Positions 63,843-64,000 of a stretch of DNA of 64,000 bases are shown here, piece by piece. The stretch's first letter is position 1. Each line of letters opens with the position of its first letter. The DNA comes from Sacculina carcini (taxonomy: Eukaryota > Arthropoda > Thecostraca > Sacculinidae): assembly GCA_916048095.2 (NCBI GenBank), contig OU696586.1, positions 5,675,749-5,739,748 of the forward strand. Direction: 5' to 3'. The translations under genes were made by a program, and so were the position numbers. The notes below the pieces were generated by a model. That model saw nothing but the letters and a program-made list of their open reading frames with translations. It was not told the DNA's origin and did not search any database.

Positions 63843-64000
63843 CTATCAGGGACGGCACGACAGATACGCACATGCATGCACCGGGTTGTGCATGTGTGTG
63901 CATCGTAACAATAAAATGATGAACAGGCGAGGGACTGGAGATGAGGTGAAATTTCGCTATGTGCATATGTAATTTGATCACAATTTGGGCACGCTGAACG

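Overview
The window is animal nuclear DNA. It has spliced genes with GT-AG introns, dense (CA)n/(TG)n microsatellites, several minisatellites, and decayed LINE, hAT-like, Tigger/pogo-like and SINE elements. An arthropod is the best guess, for three reasons: the DAAM exons read very close to insect DAAM from memory, a short (TTAGG)n-type tract sits at about 5.9 kb, and a relic at 46-47 kb belongs to a multicopy mobile-element-like gene I associate with arthropod genomes. I cannot place it further.

Layout. From 1.2 to 14.6 kb lie nine consecutive in-phase exons of the formin DAAM on the minus strand. They cover the GTPase-binding/FH3 region and the start of the coiled coil. FH1-FH2 must lie beyond the left edge and the extreme N-terminus was not found. 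DAAM introns hold a 31-bp minisatellite, a LINE and a hAT-like repeat. From 16 to 41 kb there is little recognisable coding: three or four in-phase exons of an unrecognised Ser/Gln-rich minus-strand protein (38.0-40.8 kb, perhaps also 16.2-16.5 kb) among microsatellites and DNA-transposon relics. From 44.3 to 58.8 kb lies a complete-looking minus-strand PEX6 gene of 13-14 exons. Its D1 ATPase domain is degenerate, its D2 is intact, it has one GC-AG intron, and its 5-kb last intron is full of mobile elements. From 59.8 to 61.2 kb is a two-exon minus-strand iodotyrosine deiodinase (IYD) with a long hydrophilic insertion. It is divergent from an intronless, GC-rich Rab21 on the plus strand at 62.3-63.0 kb. 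A probable exon of another minus-strand gene lies at 63.8 kb.

The genes are not a functional cluster: an actin-nucleating formin, a peroxisomal export ATPase, a halotyrosine reductase and an endosomal GTPase simply neighbour each other. The most interesting signal is in the introns. Many 3' splice sites in DAAM and PEX6 are preceded on the sense strand by (TG)n instead of a polypyrimidine tract, and several introns carry complementary (CA)n near the 5' splice site. This is the arrangement proposed elsewhere to bridge splice sites by RNA structure. One PEX6 3' splice site has been tandemly copied six extra times, giving a row of decoy 20-nt microexons.
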